DNA of 51,466 nucleotides from a virus. The DNA is taken from positions 1 to 51,466 of IMG/VR virus record IMGVR_UViG_3300042565_001652; one strand, written 5' to 3'. The notes under the pieces are model-generated. The model ran no database searches and had not been told where the DNA came from. It saw only the letters and a program-made list of their open reading frames with translations. Below are positions 33,601-40,709 of this stretch, one piece after another. Both the position numbers and the translations under genes were made by a program. Position 1 is the first letter of the stretch, and each line of letters begins with the position of its first letter.

Positions 33601-33992
33601 TGAAATTAAAAAATATATTAAATGAAAGCAATGTTGTTGATCCAATGCAACTTGCAAAACCATTTTTTAAAGAGTTTTCAAAACAAATGAAAACATCTGC
33701 TAAATTTTCATATTTAGGATTAAAAAACAAAGAACATATTTTCAGTGCACCTATAGATGATTTAGGAACATTGAAACTAATATTTTCAAAAGCAGAATTT
33801 GTAGCAAAAGTTTGCGATTCGTATGCATACTTTGGCATTGTGTATCTGCTAAACGGATTAGAACAGTTTGACGCAACAGTTTGTTTGATAACAAAAACAA
33901 AAAATTCATTCGATACTAAATTGTTTGATGATGCTGATTCAGATTTTAATAATTCAAAAACCAATTTTTCAAACATAATAAAAAAGTTATAA
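33597..33992 (+). CDS. Putative capsid-targeted internal protein (131 aa)
   Basis: The N-terminus (M)MKLKNILNE repeats the capsid-targeting-like peptide nearly exactly as in the protein at 4571 (KLKNIL). The remaining 120 residues, with PFFKEFSKQMKTSAKFSYLG and YAYFGIVYLLNGLEQFDATV, form an apparently folded alpha/beta domain without a recognised family. ATG 33600 is the alternative start. The stop overlaps the next ATG (TAATG). Confidence 0.6.
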   Translation: MMKLKNILNESNVVDPMQLAKPFFKEFSKQMKTSAKFSYLGLKNKEHIFSAPIDDLGTLKLIFSKAEFVAKVCDSYAYFGIVYLLNGLEQFDATVCLITKTKNSFDTKLFDDADSDFNNSKTNFSNIIKKL

Positions 33993-34660
33993 TGTACGAT
34001 TTAAAATTTGAATTAATACGACCCACATATCGAGACATTCAAATTTCAAAACCATTACCAGAAGATGTAGCAGAACATGTATTAATGAATTATACATGTC
34101 ATGTAGATCATGAAGGTTTTGATTTAAATGAAATTGAACAAGAATATTATAAGCATAATGGAGTCTCGTTAGAACATGATACCACGTGGTATAAAGATGG
34201 AGAAGCTTCTAATGGAGCTCATGCAATAATACTCCCATGGTTCACTCAAACCGAACAATCTTCTTTAATTCTCGATCATAGTCAATTTGTATTCAGACAC
34301 CCAATTGTTGGTGATGCTGCTGAACAAATTAAACGTTATGCAAAACGTCGGCCGGAATTATTACGCGTATTAAGTGCAGAATTTAAATGCGGTTTAGATT
34401 TATGTATCGATTATATAACTGAGGATAGAGTTTATCCGGTAGTGCATATTGAATGGGATTATTTACATGTTAACGAAATGTTGCCAGATATCGATTATGT
34501 AGAACACGTATTGCAAAATATAGATTGGAATCATATTGTTCCTACTGTAATGCGATTCAATTATATGTCTAAAAATAATTTAGATGCATTTCAACAAGCA
34601 GATTTTAGATCCATGTTATTATTTGGCAGAAAATCATATAAACTGATTCCTACATTGTAA
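33992..34660 (+). CDS. Hypothetical protein (222 aa)
   Basis: A 222-residue soluble protein that opens MYDLKFELIRPTYRDIQISK. It includes KRYAKRRPELLRVLSAEF and CIDYITEDRVYPVVHIEWDY. No capsid-targeting-like start is present, unlike its neighbours. No family was recognised, and the role is unknown. Confidence 0.55.
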   Translation: MYDLKFELIRPTYRDIQISKPLPEDVAEHVLMNYTCHVDHEGFDLNEIEQEYYKHNGVSLEHDTTWYKDGEASNGAHAIILPWFTQTEQSSLILDHSQFVFRHPIVGDAAEQIKRYAKRRPELLRVLSAEFKCGLDLCIDYITEDRVYPVVHIEWDYLHVNEMLPDIDYVEHVLQNIDWNHIVPTVMRFNYMSKNNLDAFQQADFRSMLLFGRKSYKLIPTL

Positions 34661-34674
34661 TATTTATTAATATG
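34660..34674 (+). promoter_or_regulatory. Exact 15-base motif ATATTTATTAATATG ending in a start codon
   Basis: One of three exact copies (also 37483 and 47473) in which the last three bases are the start codon of the next gene, here 34672. There is no Shine-Dalgarno sequence, so the motif may be a phage promoter giving a nearly leaderless mRNA, or a translation-initiation signal of the Bacteroidetes type. Confidence 0.55.
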
Positions 34675-35004
34675 AAACTAATAAATTTACTATTTGAAAA
34701 AAAATCTAAACCAGATACATTCGAAGACTTCGCAGACACTAGAGAGTCTGGAGCAAAAAAGATTGCGGATTCTGCTCACAGCAAAGGCGGATTAGCATTA
34801 TTAACGTGGCATCACTTTAAAGTTAAACTTCCATATTATAAAAAAGCTGCGGCCGGTAAATTTGATTTAAAAGCTGCAAAACGCGAATTTAAAGCAACCT
34901 ATAGTAAAATATCTACATCGATGACTCAAACTGAATTTCAACGAGAAGTAGGTCGATTAGAAGTACTAGGTGAATTGATTATACGTGAAGAACGAGGCAA
35001 GTAA
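34672..35004 (+). CDS. Putative capsid-targeted internal protein (110 aa)
   Basis: This 110-residue basic protein begins MKLINLLFEKKSKP, with a predicted prohead-protease site after Glu9 (LFE). The segment SKGGLALLTWHHFKVKLPYY and a Lys/Ala-rich C-terminal half suggest a DNA- or membrane-associated protein. It has the exact ATATTTATTAATATG motif at its start codon. Confidence 0.6.
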   Translation: MKLINLLFEKKSKPDTFEDFADTRESGAKKIADSAHSKGGLALLTWHHFKVKLPYYKKAAAGKFDLKAAKREFKATYSKISTSMTQTEFQREVGRLEVLGELIIREERGK

Positions 35005-35889
35005 ATGATACATCTAAAATCTATACTGTCAGAAGCATCTCTAGCATTTGACAATGAGTTCAAAGAAATGGTTAAGCAATGGGAAGGTCCTGGACCAACT
35101 GATGCTAATGGAAACCATCTAGCATATGATGATGCTAACCCTAGGGTTCCAGCAAAACCAGGGGCAACGATAATTGGTACACTAACTATTGGATATGGTA
35201 CAACAGCAGCGGTATATCCGTCGTTAAAACCAGGGATGAAAATATCAAAAGCTGCAGCTGAAAAGTTGTTAGCAAAAGGCATTGCAGACAATGAAGCAAA
35301 AGCAGCTAGGTTGATTCCTAAATTTGCGTCATATCCTAAATATGTACGAACGGCAATATTAAATGCAATCTATCGAGGTGACCTAGGACCAGTAACTCGC
35401 AAAATGATTAATCAGGGCAAATGGGATAGAGTTGCAGATGAATATCTTAATCATCCGAATTATCTAAATCCAGGCCGATTTAAAGGTGTAGTTAAACGAA
35501 TGAAATCTAATGCAGATGCATTTCGTAAATATGCTTCTGAACTAAAAGGAACTGGTAGTAAAAGTAAATCTGTTGCAACGAGCTCAGGTATGCCAAAAGA
35601 TCCTGCGGCAGGATCATTGATAGGTAAACTGGTATATCCTAGAAAACGAACATCAGCTGACTATGTAAATGTTCGTACGTCCCCAGAAGTAAATACCGGA
35701 TTAATTCACAATTTTCAAACCAAAATAACATGGCCGGATCCAGTTGGTAAAATCATGAAAATCTCAAAAGATGACCAAGGTCAAACATGGTATATGGTTA
35801 AATTACAACCAGGTGTAGGCAACACTACCGGAGTTGGATATGTTCGGTATGACAATGTAACAACTGATAAGAATGCTAAATATATCTAA
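35005..35889 (+). CDS. Lysozyme (GH24-like) with SH3-type domain and capsid-targeting-like start
   Basis: A 294-residue protein. After the N-terminal peptide MIHLKSILSE, residues about 15-180 resemble a T4-lysozyme-type muramidase: Glu27 in KQWEGPG is the likely catalytic acid and TIGYGTT (61-67) the downstream active-site motif, with LNAIYRGDLGPVTR later. A linker (180-205) leads to an SH3-like wall-binding domain (about 205-290, VNVRTSPEVNTG). The putative targeting peptide suggests a packaged enzyme that opens peptidoglycan at entry rather than, or as well as, a lysis enzyme. It begins directly after the previous stop. Confidence 0.75.
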   Translation: MIHLKSILSEASLAFDNEFKEMVKQWEGPGPTDANGNHLAYDDANPRVPAKPGATIIGTLTIGYGTTAAVYPSLKPGMKISKAAAEKLLAKGIADNEAKAARLIPKFASYPKYVRTAILNAIYRGDLGPVTRKMINQGKWDRVADEYLNHPNYLNPGRFKGVVKRMKSNADAFRKYASELKGTGSKSKSVATSSGMPKDPAAGSLIGKLVYPRKRTSADYVNVRTSPEVNTGLIHNFQTKITWPDPVGKIMKISKDDQGQTWYMVKLQPGVGNTTGVGYVRYDNVTTDKNAKYI

Positions 35890-35930
35890 TATATAATTGG
35901 ATAATTATTTGATTTTACTTATTATATGTT

Positions 35931-36125
35931 ATGGAGAATTTTATAGATAAATTATTGATTACATCCATTAACCATATGAAAACTAATTCATGGGAATGGC
36001 CAGATCACTGGGATACAGATCGAAAGCAACGATTTTTAAATCAATGTTTAGACTATGCAACAAAAAATGAGTTCTATGAACAATGTGCAATTATCAGAGA
36101 TGTCCAAAAAACAATCAACAACTAA
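35931..36125 (+). CDS. Small protein upstream of ClpS (UVR-like helix)
   Basis: A 64-residue acidic protein that opens MENFIDKLLITSINHMKTN. Its last part, EFYEQCAIIRDVQKTI, resembles a UVR motif (the helical hairpin found in UvrB and McsA), a domain that in McsA works with Clp ATPases. It overlaps the ClpS-like gene, suggesting a functional tie to Clp proteolysis. The UVR assignment is weak. Confidence 0.55.
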   Translation: MENFIDKLLITSINHMKTNSWEWPDHWDTDRKQRFLNQCLDYATKNEFYEQCAIIRDVQKTINN

Positions 36126-36366
36126 ACGAGGTCAGTGGCAAGTAATATTGCATAATGATGATATTAACACGTTTGAACATGTGATCGGATGCTTAATGGA
36201 TATATGTAGCCATAATTATTTACAAGCCGTACAATGTGCGAATATAGTGCATAACACAAAACAATGTTCAGTGTATGTTAGTAATTATGATGATTGTGAA
36301 ATGGCATTCGAAGAACTATATTCTCAAGGTTTAAATGTTACATTAGAAAAATACAAACAACGATGA
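36100..36366 (+). CDS. clpS: ClpS-like protease adaptor
   Basis: The product shows the ClpS core: WQVILHNDDINTFEHVIGCL, which holds the substrate-binding Asn-Asp-Asp and the first helix, then CANIVHNTKQCSVYVSNY and a final helix. Starting at ATG 36100 gives 88 residues; ATG 36076 or 36055 would add 8 or 15. ClpS delivers N-degron substrates to ClpAP. A phage copy could redirect the host Clp protease. The gene overlaps its upstream neighbour by 26 bases and the downstream gene by four. Confidence 0.8.
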   Translation: MSKKQSTTKRGQWQVILHNDDINTFEHVIGCLMDICSHNYLQAVQCANIVHNTKQCSVYVSNYDDCEMAFEELYSQGLNVTLEKYKQR

Positions 36367-36539
36367 TTAAATGGTGGTATAAATTTAGGATTAATATGCT
36401 GCATGCTACATATCATAGAAATATGAAACGAGCTGAAGCAGCCCGAAAAGAACAAAACATTATTGAATTTAAAAAATATATTTACCAGGCAGAAGATGCT
36501 TGGCGTAAAATAGTTATATTAACAGAAAAAACAAAATAA
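36363..36539 (+). CDS. Small basic protein (58 aa)
   Basis: A 58-residue basic, helical protein starting MIKWWYKFRINMLHATYH, in an ATGA overlap with the ClpS-like stop. It ends AWRKIVILTEKTK. It is probably translated with clpS. No function is recognised. Confidence 0.55.
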   Translation: MIKWWYKFRINMLHATYHRNMKRAEAARKEQNIIEFKKYIYQAEDAWRKIVILTEKTK

Positions 36540-36542
36540 GTT

Positions 36543-36929
36543 ATGGGTAAAAGATCAGTATACTCAGGTGAATCGGCGAAGGACCGTTCAATAAATTTGA
36601 TGGATAAATTCATCACAAAAAATGCAAATCGAGAAAAGAATCATCCAATCCTTCCAGCACGCCGTAAAGATCCTAACATTGCATTAGAATTATGGCCACT
36701 TAAAGATCAAATTGAATACTGGGAAACGCGCACAGATGCAGATCGTTTTGACGAACAATATTCAGCATATTCTACATGGTATGATGATCTTAAACAAAGA
36801 AGCGGTGTGTATCCATCTACATTCTTAGATTTTACAAGCAAATTAAAAACGGAGATGCGAGAAATGTGGGAACGTAAAATGCATCCTAAACATGCTATTA
36901 TCGAACTCCGCAAAAAAGGAGTATATTAA
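36543..36929 (+). CDS. Hypothetical protein (128 aa)
   Basis: A 128-residue charged protein (MGKRSVYSGESAKDRSINLM start), rich in Trp and Asp, including LWPLKDQIEYWETRTDADRF. It sits three bases after the preceding gene and two bases before the HNH gene. No domain is recognised. Confidence 0.55.
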   Translation: MGKRSVYSGESAKDRSINLMDKFITKNANREKNHPILPARRKDPNIALELWPLKDQIEYWETRTDADRFDEQYSAYSTWYDDLKQRSGVYPSTFLDFTSKLKTEMREMWERKMHPKHAIIELRKKGVY

Positions 36930-36931
36930 TT

Positions 36932-37483
36932 ATGTCTCAGCAGTATAAGTATGTGTATGGAAAAGGACGTACGGCATATGATTTGCCAGAGTCTGATATT
37001 CGATATGCAATAGCTAATACTAAATCAAATGCCGAAGCAGCTCGTTTCTTAAAGATATCATTCACTACATACAAAAAATATGCTAAAATGTATGTGGATT
37101 CTGAAACCGGTAAAACTTTGTATGATATGCATACAAACCAAGCTGGACATGGTATTACTAAAGACAGTCAACGAGCAGCAGCAGGTCGATATACAATTGA
37201 TGGTATATTAGAAGGCAAGTATCCAAACTATCCAACATGGAAGCTTCGTAATCGGTTGTTGGCATTGAACATAATGGCAGAAGAATGCCAGTGCTGTGGA
37301 TATGCAGAACGAAGAGTTACTGATGATACGGTACCGTTGCTATTAGATCATATTGATGGTGATGAAACCAATCATCGCATAGAAAATTTACAAATGCTTT
37401 GTTTGAATTGTTATTATCAACAGGTAGGTGCTCCTTTTAATAAAGAGAAGGAAATGTTTTGGAACTATAATGCACTAGGCTGA
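36932..37483 (+). CDS. HNH endonuclease with N-terminal helix-turn-helix
   Basis: A 183-residue protein. Residues 20-50 form a helix-turn-helix-like region (SNAEAARFLKISFTTYKKY). The C-terminal HNH domain shows a zinc-type CQCC (119-122), Asp139-His140 in LLDHIDGDETNH, Asn152, and CLNC (157-160). This arrangement is that of free-standing homing-type HNH endonucleases of phages. It does not visibly interrupt another gene, so a homing role or a packaging-nicking role remains open. Confidence 0.85.
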   Translation: MSQQYKYVYGKGRTAYDLPESDIRYAIANTKSNAEAARFLKISFTTYKKYAKMYVDSETGKTLYDMHTNQAGHGITKDSQRAAAGRYTIDGILEGKYPNYPTWKLRNRLLALNIMAEECQCCGYAERRVTDDTVPLLLDHIDGDETNHRIENLQMLCLNCYYQQVGAPFNKEKEMFWNYNALG

Positions 37484-37497
37484 TATTTATTAATATG
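37483..37497 (+). promoter_or_regulatory. Exact 15-base motif ATATTTATTAATATG ending in a start codon
   Basis: Second exact copy of the motif, immediately after the HNH gene and ending in ATG 37495. The next in-frame ATG is at 37504, so the motif would give a start with a short or absent leader. Confidence 0.55.
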
Positions 37498-38244
37498 GTA
37501 TCAATGAAAGCTCTTATTATCGAAGGACGTTACGATAGCATAGTATCCGAACTGTCTCGTAGATTGCTTAAGGTAGTAAAAGATAGTTATTCTTCCGTAA
37601 CAGATCCAAAAGGTATGTTTGCTGGAAAAAAGATATACTTCAAATCCGGAGAATCAGTTCCTAATATCGATGATGATTCTGTATTCAAAGAGATTTATTT
37701 TGAAGAAGTAGAAAATGCTACTATACCATTAGATTTCTATCTAGCACTTAAAGTGCAATGGGTTGAAGGTTTAAATGATTTCCGAATCGGTGGTGATGCT
37801 TACAACGCAACAGGTAAAAATGCAGATGAAATGCCATTGGTTGAAATTCGCTTTGAACTAGATCCAGCGGAATATCCTCAAGTATTAAGTGAAGTTGCAA
37901 TTGAACTGCGAGACACATTGCGTCATGAAATTGAGCATACTACACAATCCGGATGGAACACAATTGATTCTAAATATTTGCCATCAGACATGGCGCAACG
38001 ATCCAAAATACAGACTGGTGATCAACGCCCGGCGAAATATTTCTTACTTAAAAAAGAAATCCCAGCAATGATACAAGGAATGTATCTCAAAGCTAAAAAG
38101 AAACGAGTACCATTTAAAATAGTAGTTGATGAATACTTGGGACGATGGGTTGCAAATGGAACTATTACTGCACAAGAAAAACAACAAATAATAGATACCT
38201 GGAGAACATATCTCCCTAAATTAGGAATACGACAGGAGTTGTAA
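37495..38244 (+). CDS. Putative packaged HExxH metalloprotease-like protein
   Basis: A 249-residue protein with zinc-protease motif HEIEH (His144, Glu145, His148) in ELRDTLRHEIEHTTQSGW. The N-terminus MVSMKALIIEGRYDS is of the capsid-targeting type, with a cut predicted after Glu10 (IIE-G); ATG 37504 (MKALIIEGRYD) is an equally good start. The third zinc ligand is not identified. If active, it might cut host proteins after injection or act in head maturation. It overlaps the next gene by one base. Confidence 0.65.
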   Translation: MVSMKALIIEGRYDSIVSELSRRLLKVVKDSYSSVTDPKGMFAGKKIYFKSGESVPNIDDDSVFKEIYFEEVENATIPLDFYLALKVQWVEGLNDFRIGGDAYNATGKNADEMPLVEIRFELDPAEYPQVLSEVAIELRDTLRHEIEHTTQSGWNTIDSKYLPSDMAQRSKIQTGDQRPAKYFLLKKEIPAMIQGMYLKAKKKRVPFKIVVDEYLGRWVANGTITAQEKQQIIDTWRTYLPKLGIRQEL

Positions 38245-39008
38245 TGATTAAACTAACTAATTTACTAAATGAAGATTTGCGTAGATGGGTCAAAGAAAAA
38301 TGGGTTGATCAACACGGTAGGCCTTGTGGCAATGATAAAACAAAAGGCGTAAAAAAATGTCGTCCTAGTAAAAAAGTATCCGACGATACTCCTAAAACAT
38401 GGAGCTCATTTGATAAAAAAGAAAAAGAATCATTAGTACGACAAAAGAGACAGGTAGGTATGGGTAACCGTACTCCTAAAGCTGAAGAAATAAATTTAGA
38501 GGAAAAGACGAAAGCAAAACGAGATGCTTGTTATCACAAAGTAAAAGCGAGATATACTAGAAACGGAGGCACATGGCCATCGGCATATGGATCATTAGCT
38601 TTATCTAAGTGTCGCAATGTCGGAGCAAAAAATTGGGGAAATAAAACAAAGGAATCCATGGAAGAAATGACGGTATGCAATGAATGTGCAATTGTAATGT
38701 TAGAAGATATTAAATCCGGAAAACTTAATGTATTAACCGAAGCAGAATATCAAGGTCGCACAGTTAAATTGGGTAAACCAATGCGAGGCGATGTTAAGAA
38801 GTTTAAAGTGTATGTTCGCAATGCAGACGGCAATGTAGTTAAAGTTAACTTTGGCCATGGCGGTACCTCAGCAAAGAGAGCTGGCCAGAAAACAATGCGC
38901 ATAAAAAAATCTAATCCGGCTCGTCGTAAAAGCTTCCGGGCAAGACATAACTGTGAAACTCCAGGACCTAGATGGAAAGCAAGATATTGGTCTTGCCGTG
39001 CTTGGTAA
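38244..39008 (+). CDS. Basic putative internal or scaffold-type virion protein
   Basis: A 254-residue, strongly basic protein. It opens MIKLTNLLNEDLRRWVKEKW with a predicted cut after Glu10. Region 1 (about 15-50) reads KEKWVDQHGRPCGNDKTKG then KKCRPSKK. Region 2 (about 92-130) has RYTRNGGTWPSAYGSLALSK. The C-terminal part has NVLTEAEYQGRTVKLGKPMR and ends with SFRARHNCETPGPRWKARYW then SCRAW, a tail seen widely in phage head-associated proteins. It may bind DNA in the head. Confidence 0.65.
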   Translation: MIKLTNLLNEDLRRWVKEKWVDQHGRPCGNDKTKGVKKCRPSKKVSDDTPKTWSSFDKKEKESLVRQKRQVGMGNRTPKAEEINLEEKTKAKRDACYHKVKARYTRNGGTWPSAYGSLALSKCRNVGAKNWGNKTKESMEEMTVCNECAIVMLEDIKSGKLNVLTEAEYQGRTVKLGKPMRGDVKKFKVYVRNADGNVVKVNFGHGGTSAKRAGQKTMRIKKSNPARRKSFRARHNCETPGPRWKARYWSCRAW

Positions 39009-39040
39009 TTTGAAATAATTTTTTTATATAAGATATAACA

Positions 39041-39217
39041 ATGGCAGATCAGATCGAAGAAATATTGATGGAAGCGTACGCTTATGGAATTCATGAAGAA
39101 GTATTTGAAACAGTGGATCGAATACAACATGAATTTCCATATGATCGAGTAGCTTTGTATGAAACTGCATTTCAACAAACCATGTCACGTTATGAACAAA
39201 CAGATTCTGAAGATTAA
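39041..39217 (+). CDS. Small acidic protein (58 aa)
   Basis: A 58-residue acidic, helical protein (MADQIEEILMEAYAYGIHEE at the start, ending RYEQTDSED). It follows a 32-base AT-rich gap and overlaps the next small gene by 26 bases. Function unknown. Confidence 0.55.
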   Translation: MADQIEEILMEAYAYGIHEEVFETVDRIQHEFPYDRVALYETAFQQTMSRYEQTDSED

Positions 39218-39344
39218 TTTAGGAGCATCGCGCGAATCCCAACGACAACAAGGCTATTTTGATGGTCGGTTTGTTGAACGGTCTGAACAATCTAAAAAAA
39301 TATATACACGTAAGAATAAACATAAAATTAAATCATATGAATAA
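39192..39344 (+). CDS. Small basic protein (50 aa)
   Basis: Starting at ATG 39192, the product is MNKQILKINLGASRESQRQQ followed by GYFDGRFVERSEQSKK and a lysine-rich tail (YTRKNKHKIKSYE). Its charge is opposite to that of the overlapping acidic neighbour, which may suggest pairing. The longer frame from 39159 lies wholly within that neighbour and is less likely. Confidence 0.45.
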   Translation: MNKQILKINLGASRESQRQQGYFDGRFVERSEQSKKIYTRKNKHKIKSYE

Positions 39345-39378
39345 ATTACTAGTAGCATGAAAAAAGTTATCAGATAAT

Positions 39379-39408
39379 TTGGAATTGTAACGGATTATTC
39401 TTATATTT
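39379..39408 (+). promoter_or_regulatory. Host-type (Bacteroidetes sigma-A) promoter
   Basis: TTGG (39379-39382), 19 bases, then TATATTT (39402-39408) within TTCTTATATTTAAAGTATAA. The layout is the same as at 5137, 40659 and 50873. The TSS would fall near 39415, about 15 bases before ATG 39430. Confidence 0.75.
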
Positions 39409-39429
39409 AAAGTATAAAAATAAAGAGTT

Positions 39430-40569
39430 ATGAAAAGCAAAACATTTGGTATTATCCGAGATGGTCGGGTATTTGAAGTAAACAGTGGCAATGATATTAC
39501 AGCATTGTTCCGAGACAGTATGATTAAAGCAGCAGCGCAGAACGGCAAAGCATTAGCATTTGATCCGGACACTGCACGAGCTCGGCAAGTAGATTTATCT
39601 GAAATCCCAACAGAGCCAGCAACACCACAACCTAAGCCGGTAACGGAAATGGATGCTGCCATGGCATTAATTACACGTGCGGCAGATATCAAACCAGCTG
39701 ATTTGGAAATGTCTGACATTAAATGGAAGTATCTTGTAAGGTCAGCAGTTCGTGGCAAAAACATAATGATGGTTGGTCCAGCTGGATGTGGTAAGACTCA
39801 GGCAGCAAAGGCTCTTCCTCAAGCAACAGATCGACCTTTCTTTTATTTCAATTTAGGAGCTACGCACGATCCTCGTGCCACTCTTATTGGTAACACTCAC
39901 TTTAAAGATGGACAAACTACATTTGATGAGTCGGCATTTGTGAAAGCAATTCAAACTGAGAATGCAGTTATATTAATGGATGAGTTGTCACGAGCTCATC
40001 CCGAAGCATGGAATATCTTAATGACAGTACTAGATGAAGGTCAACGTTACCTTCGACTTGATGAAGATATCGATGCTCCAACTATCCAGGTAGCTCCAGG
40101 CGTATCATTTATTGCAACGGCAAACATTGGTACGGAGTATACATCGACACGCGTATTAGACCGAGCATTAATGGATCGATTTGAAATTATTGAGGTTGAT
40201 ATCTTGACATTAGAACGCGAAGAAGCATTGCTAATGAAACGTTACGGCAATGTAGTGTCAGCTGATTTGATTCATGCGGTAGCAGATATTGCCGACACAA
40301 CTCGTAAAGAATGGAGATCTGAAACCGGTAAGCTAACCACAATGGTTTCTACTCGTATGACAGTTCGTGTATGTGAGTTGTTGGCAGATGGATTCACGTT
40401 AGCAGAAGCAGCAGAGGTTTCAATACTCCCATTCTTTGATGCATCTGGTGGAACCGATTCAGAAAGAACATTTATTAAACAGATTATACAGAAACATATG
40501 GCTACTGCTGAGAAAGACATTTTCAACACCGGTGAGGTAGATCGAGAGTCTGAAAGCATACCATTCTAA
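39430..40569 (+). CDS. MoxR/CobS-like AAA+ ATPase
   Basis: This 379-residue AAA+ protein carries Walker A GPAGCGKT (116-123), Walker B ILMDELSR (181-188), sensor 1 ATANIG (229-234) and RALMDRFE as arginine-finger region. The first 100 residues form a separate N-terminal part. It resembles MoxR and cobaltochelatase CobS ATPases that remodel a VWA-domain partner; such a partner is encoded next (40710). Both genes have near-identical promoters. The target of the remodelling is not shown by sequence. Confidence 0.88.
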   Translation: MKSKTFGIIRDGRVFEVNSGNDITALFRDSMIKAAAQNGKALAFDPDTARARQVDLSEIPTEPATPQPKPVTEMDAAMALITRAADIKPADLEMSDIKWKYLVRSAVRGKNIMMVGPAGCGKTQAAKALPQATDRPFFYFNLGATHDPRATLIGNTHFKDGQTTFDESAFVKAIQTENAVILMDELSRAHPEAWNILMTVLDEGQRYLRLDEDIDAPTIQVAPGVSFIATANIGTEYTSTRVLDRALMDRFEIIEVDILTLEREEALLMKRYGNVVSADLIHAVADIADTTRKEWRSETGKLTTMVSTRMTVRVCELLADGFTLAEAAEVSILPFFDASGGTDSERTFIKQIIQKHMATAEKDIFNTGEVDRESESIPF

Positions 40570-40587
40570 GATCTTTTTCATAGCTCG

Positions 40588-40648
40588 AAAAAGAAACAGT
40601 TACGGCTAAAACTCCCATTCGTTAATCAGCGGAGTCTGTTTCTTTTTT
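40588..40648 (+). terminator. Hairpin terminator between the ATPase and VWA genes
   Basis: AAAAAGAAACAG (40588-40599) pairs with CTGTTTCTTTTTT (40636-40648), with an inner stem ACTCC (40611-40615) to GGAGT (40631-40635). The 3' arm ends in six T residues. This looks like an intrinsic terminator with an extra structured bulge. A promoter follows 10 bases later, so the two genes appear to be separate units. Confidence 0.7.
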
Positions 40649-40658
40649 AACTTTACGG

Positions 40659-40688
40659 TTGGATCGTACTGGATAATTTCTTATATTT
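40659..40688 (+). promoter_or_regulatory. Host-type (Bacteroidetes sigma-A) promoter
   Basis: TTGG (40659-40662), 19 bases, TATATTT (40682-40688), then ATAGTATAAAA. It shares TTTCTTATATTTATAGTATA with the copy at 50873. The gene it serves starts at ATG 40710. Confidence 0.78.
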
Positions 40689-40709
40689 ATAGTATAAAAT
40701 AATTGAGAT

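Noticed and set aside
33593-33976. Antisense 127-residue open frame
   Set aside because: It overlaps the internal-protein gene at 33597 almost completely; the + strand frame has the shared N-terminal peptide and a TAATG junction with its neighbour.
34660-34674. T4 late promoter TATAAATA read on the opposite strand
   Set aside because: The complement of TATTTATA-type copies resembles the T4 late box, but it would point away from the following genes and all genes run in the + direction; the exact copies read TATTTATT, not TATTTATA.
36932-37483. HNH gene as part of a mobile intron
   Set aside because: No interrupted host gene or intron core was seen around it; it sits between complete genes.
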